Source: Bacteroidales bacterium UBA1722 (GTDB lineage Bacteria; Bacteroidota; Bacteroidia; Bacteroidales; UBA932). Taken from it: 7,255 nt of DNA. Below are positions 6,789 to 7,255 of this stretch, one piece after another. The notes beneath the pieces were generated by a model. The model was given only the letters and a program-made list of their open reading frames with translations. It was not told where the DNA came from and did not search any database. Positions within the stretch are counted from its first letter, which is position 1; each line of letters begins with the position of its first letter. A program made the position numbers and the translations under genes. The stretch lies in the NCBI GenBank assembly GCA_002317435.1, contig DCIQ01000160.1, positions 18,517 to 25,771 on the forward strand, given 5' to 3'.

Positions 6789-7255
6789 CTATTTTACATC
6801 CAGCTCCAGTGACTTGTGCAGCTCCCGGAACTCTTCGCTCCTGCCCATCAGGTAGGACACCTTCTCGGTATCCGTATAGGGCAGACGCTCTTTCTGTTCA
6901 TCGAGCAGTTCCGGATATATCCCGCAGTCCAGGGTCAGGGCGAAATTGTTCAGCCGCCTGCGCAGAGTATCCTGCATCCTCAGTCCGGCTCCCGCATTCA
7001 TCGACTCCACCTGCCGTTCATTGCTCAGGTAGAAGGTGACGTGATTCTTCTCCGGGTCCACCAGAGGATGGTATTTCTCCATCGCCGCAGCCATGCCGTG
7101 CTTCCCCCCTTCCCTCCGTTCACGGGCCAGCTGAAGCCATACTTTCATGAAATCCTCTTCCGTATATGGCGTGCGCGGCGATTCCTCCTCCGGCACCTTG
7201 TCAGCCTCCTTCGACACGTTCCGCATCATATCCTTCAGCGACAGTCCCGGTCCGG
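6789..7255 (-). CDS. dnaX: Probable DNA polymerase III subunit gamma/tau, C-terminal part (start lies right of window)
   Basis: The frame is open from the right edge (first whole codon 7253-7251) to TAG at 6791-6789, giving the last 154 residues. No ATPase motifs are in view because those lie upstream. The visible part starts in a Pro/Glu/Lys-rich linker (EEESPRTPYTEED). It continues with a helical domain: FMKVWLQLARE, a stretch HPLVDPEKNHVTFYLSNERQVESM, then LRRRLNNFALTLDCGIYPE. The end is YTDTEKVSYLMGRSEEFRELHKSLELDV. This pattern, with a variable linker, a FxxxW helix, the V/N..Q..E strand-helix, the LR..LNN strand and a final K..YL....P.L..L...L.LD motif, resembles the tail of DnaX from Bacteroidetes. 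DnaX loads the sliding clamp and holds the polymerase cores together. The call rests on remembered family resemblance without an alignment; an uncharacterised protein is the alternative. The gap to lptB is 23 bases, so it probably heads the same operon. Confidence 0.65.
   Translation of the reverse strand, partial: GPGLSLKDMMRNVSKEADKVPEEESPRTPYTEEDFMKVWLQLARERREGGKHGMAAAMEKYHPLVDPEKNHVTFYLSNERQVESMNAGAGLRMQDTLRRRLNNFALTLDCGIYPELLDEQKERLPYTDTEKVSYLMGRSEEFRELHKSLELDVK

Noticed and set aside
5947..6855. 302-codon + strand open frame opposite lptB
   Set aside because: It covers the complete, motif-perfect lptB in antisense and also crosses into the dnaX end, so it is a compositional artefact.

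Overview
The window looks like a chromosomal segment of a moderately G+C-rich member of the Bacteroidetes, probably order Bacteroidales. The evidence is an A-rich leader without a clear Shine-Dalgarno before a start codon, a DnaX tail of Bacteroidetes type, a very large multi-membrane NtrY-like kinase, and a sugar isomerase/oxidoreductase pair typical of carbohydrate-rich niches. Genus cannot be settled; a Rikenellaceae-like (Alistipes-type) genome is only a guess from base composition. No tRNA, rRNA, CRISPR or transposase gene is visible.

Left part (1-1677, + strand): the C-terminal 169 residues of a TIM-barrel sugar phosphate isomerase/epimerase, then a 42-base A-rich gap and a complete Gfo/Idh/MocA NAD(P)-dependent oxidoreductase. 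They read as one catabolic operon that enters from the left. The pairing is like that of enzymes that oxidise a sugar ring and then epimerise or eliminate the keto-sugar, but the substrate is not readable from sequence.

Middle (1678-1902): a non-coding gap where two operons converge. It holds a 136-base nested inverted-repeat element (1692-1827) made of a 30-base imperfect outer stem, a side hairpin and a central 42-base hairpin. Three variants of one roughly 22-base unit occur in it. Next to it (1832-1856) is a separate hairpin, a plausible terminator for the minus-strand operon.

Right part (1903-7255, - strand, read right to left): the C-terminal 154 residues of a probable DNA polymerase III gamma/tau subunit (dnaX), then lptB (LPS-export ATPase), rlmH (23S rRNA pseudouridine-1915 methyltransferase) and a 1204-residue sensor histidine kinase. 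lptB and rlmH share a TGATG stop/start, and rlmH overlaps the kinase start by 8 bases, so these three are very likely co-transcribed and translationally coupled. The kinase has about 10 membrane segments, three extracytoplasmic regions and an NtrY-like HAMP-DHp-ATPase core, with no response regulator in view. Its coupling to lptB makes envelope sensing an attractive but unproven role. Nothing here is clearly an undescribed system; the nested repeat element and the kinase operon are the most rewarding places to look.
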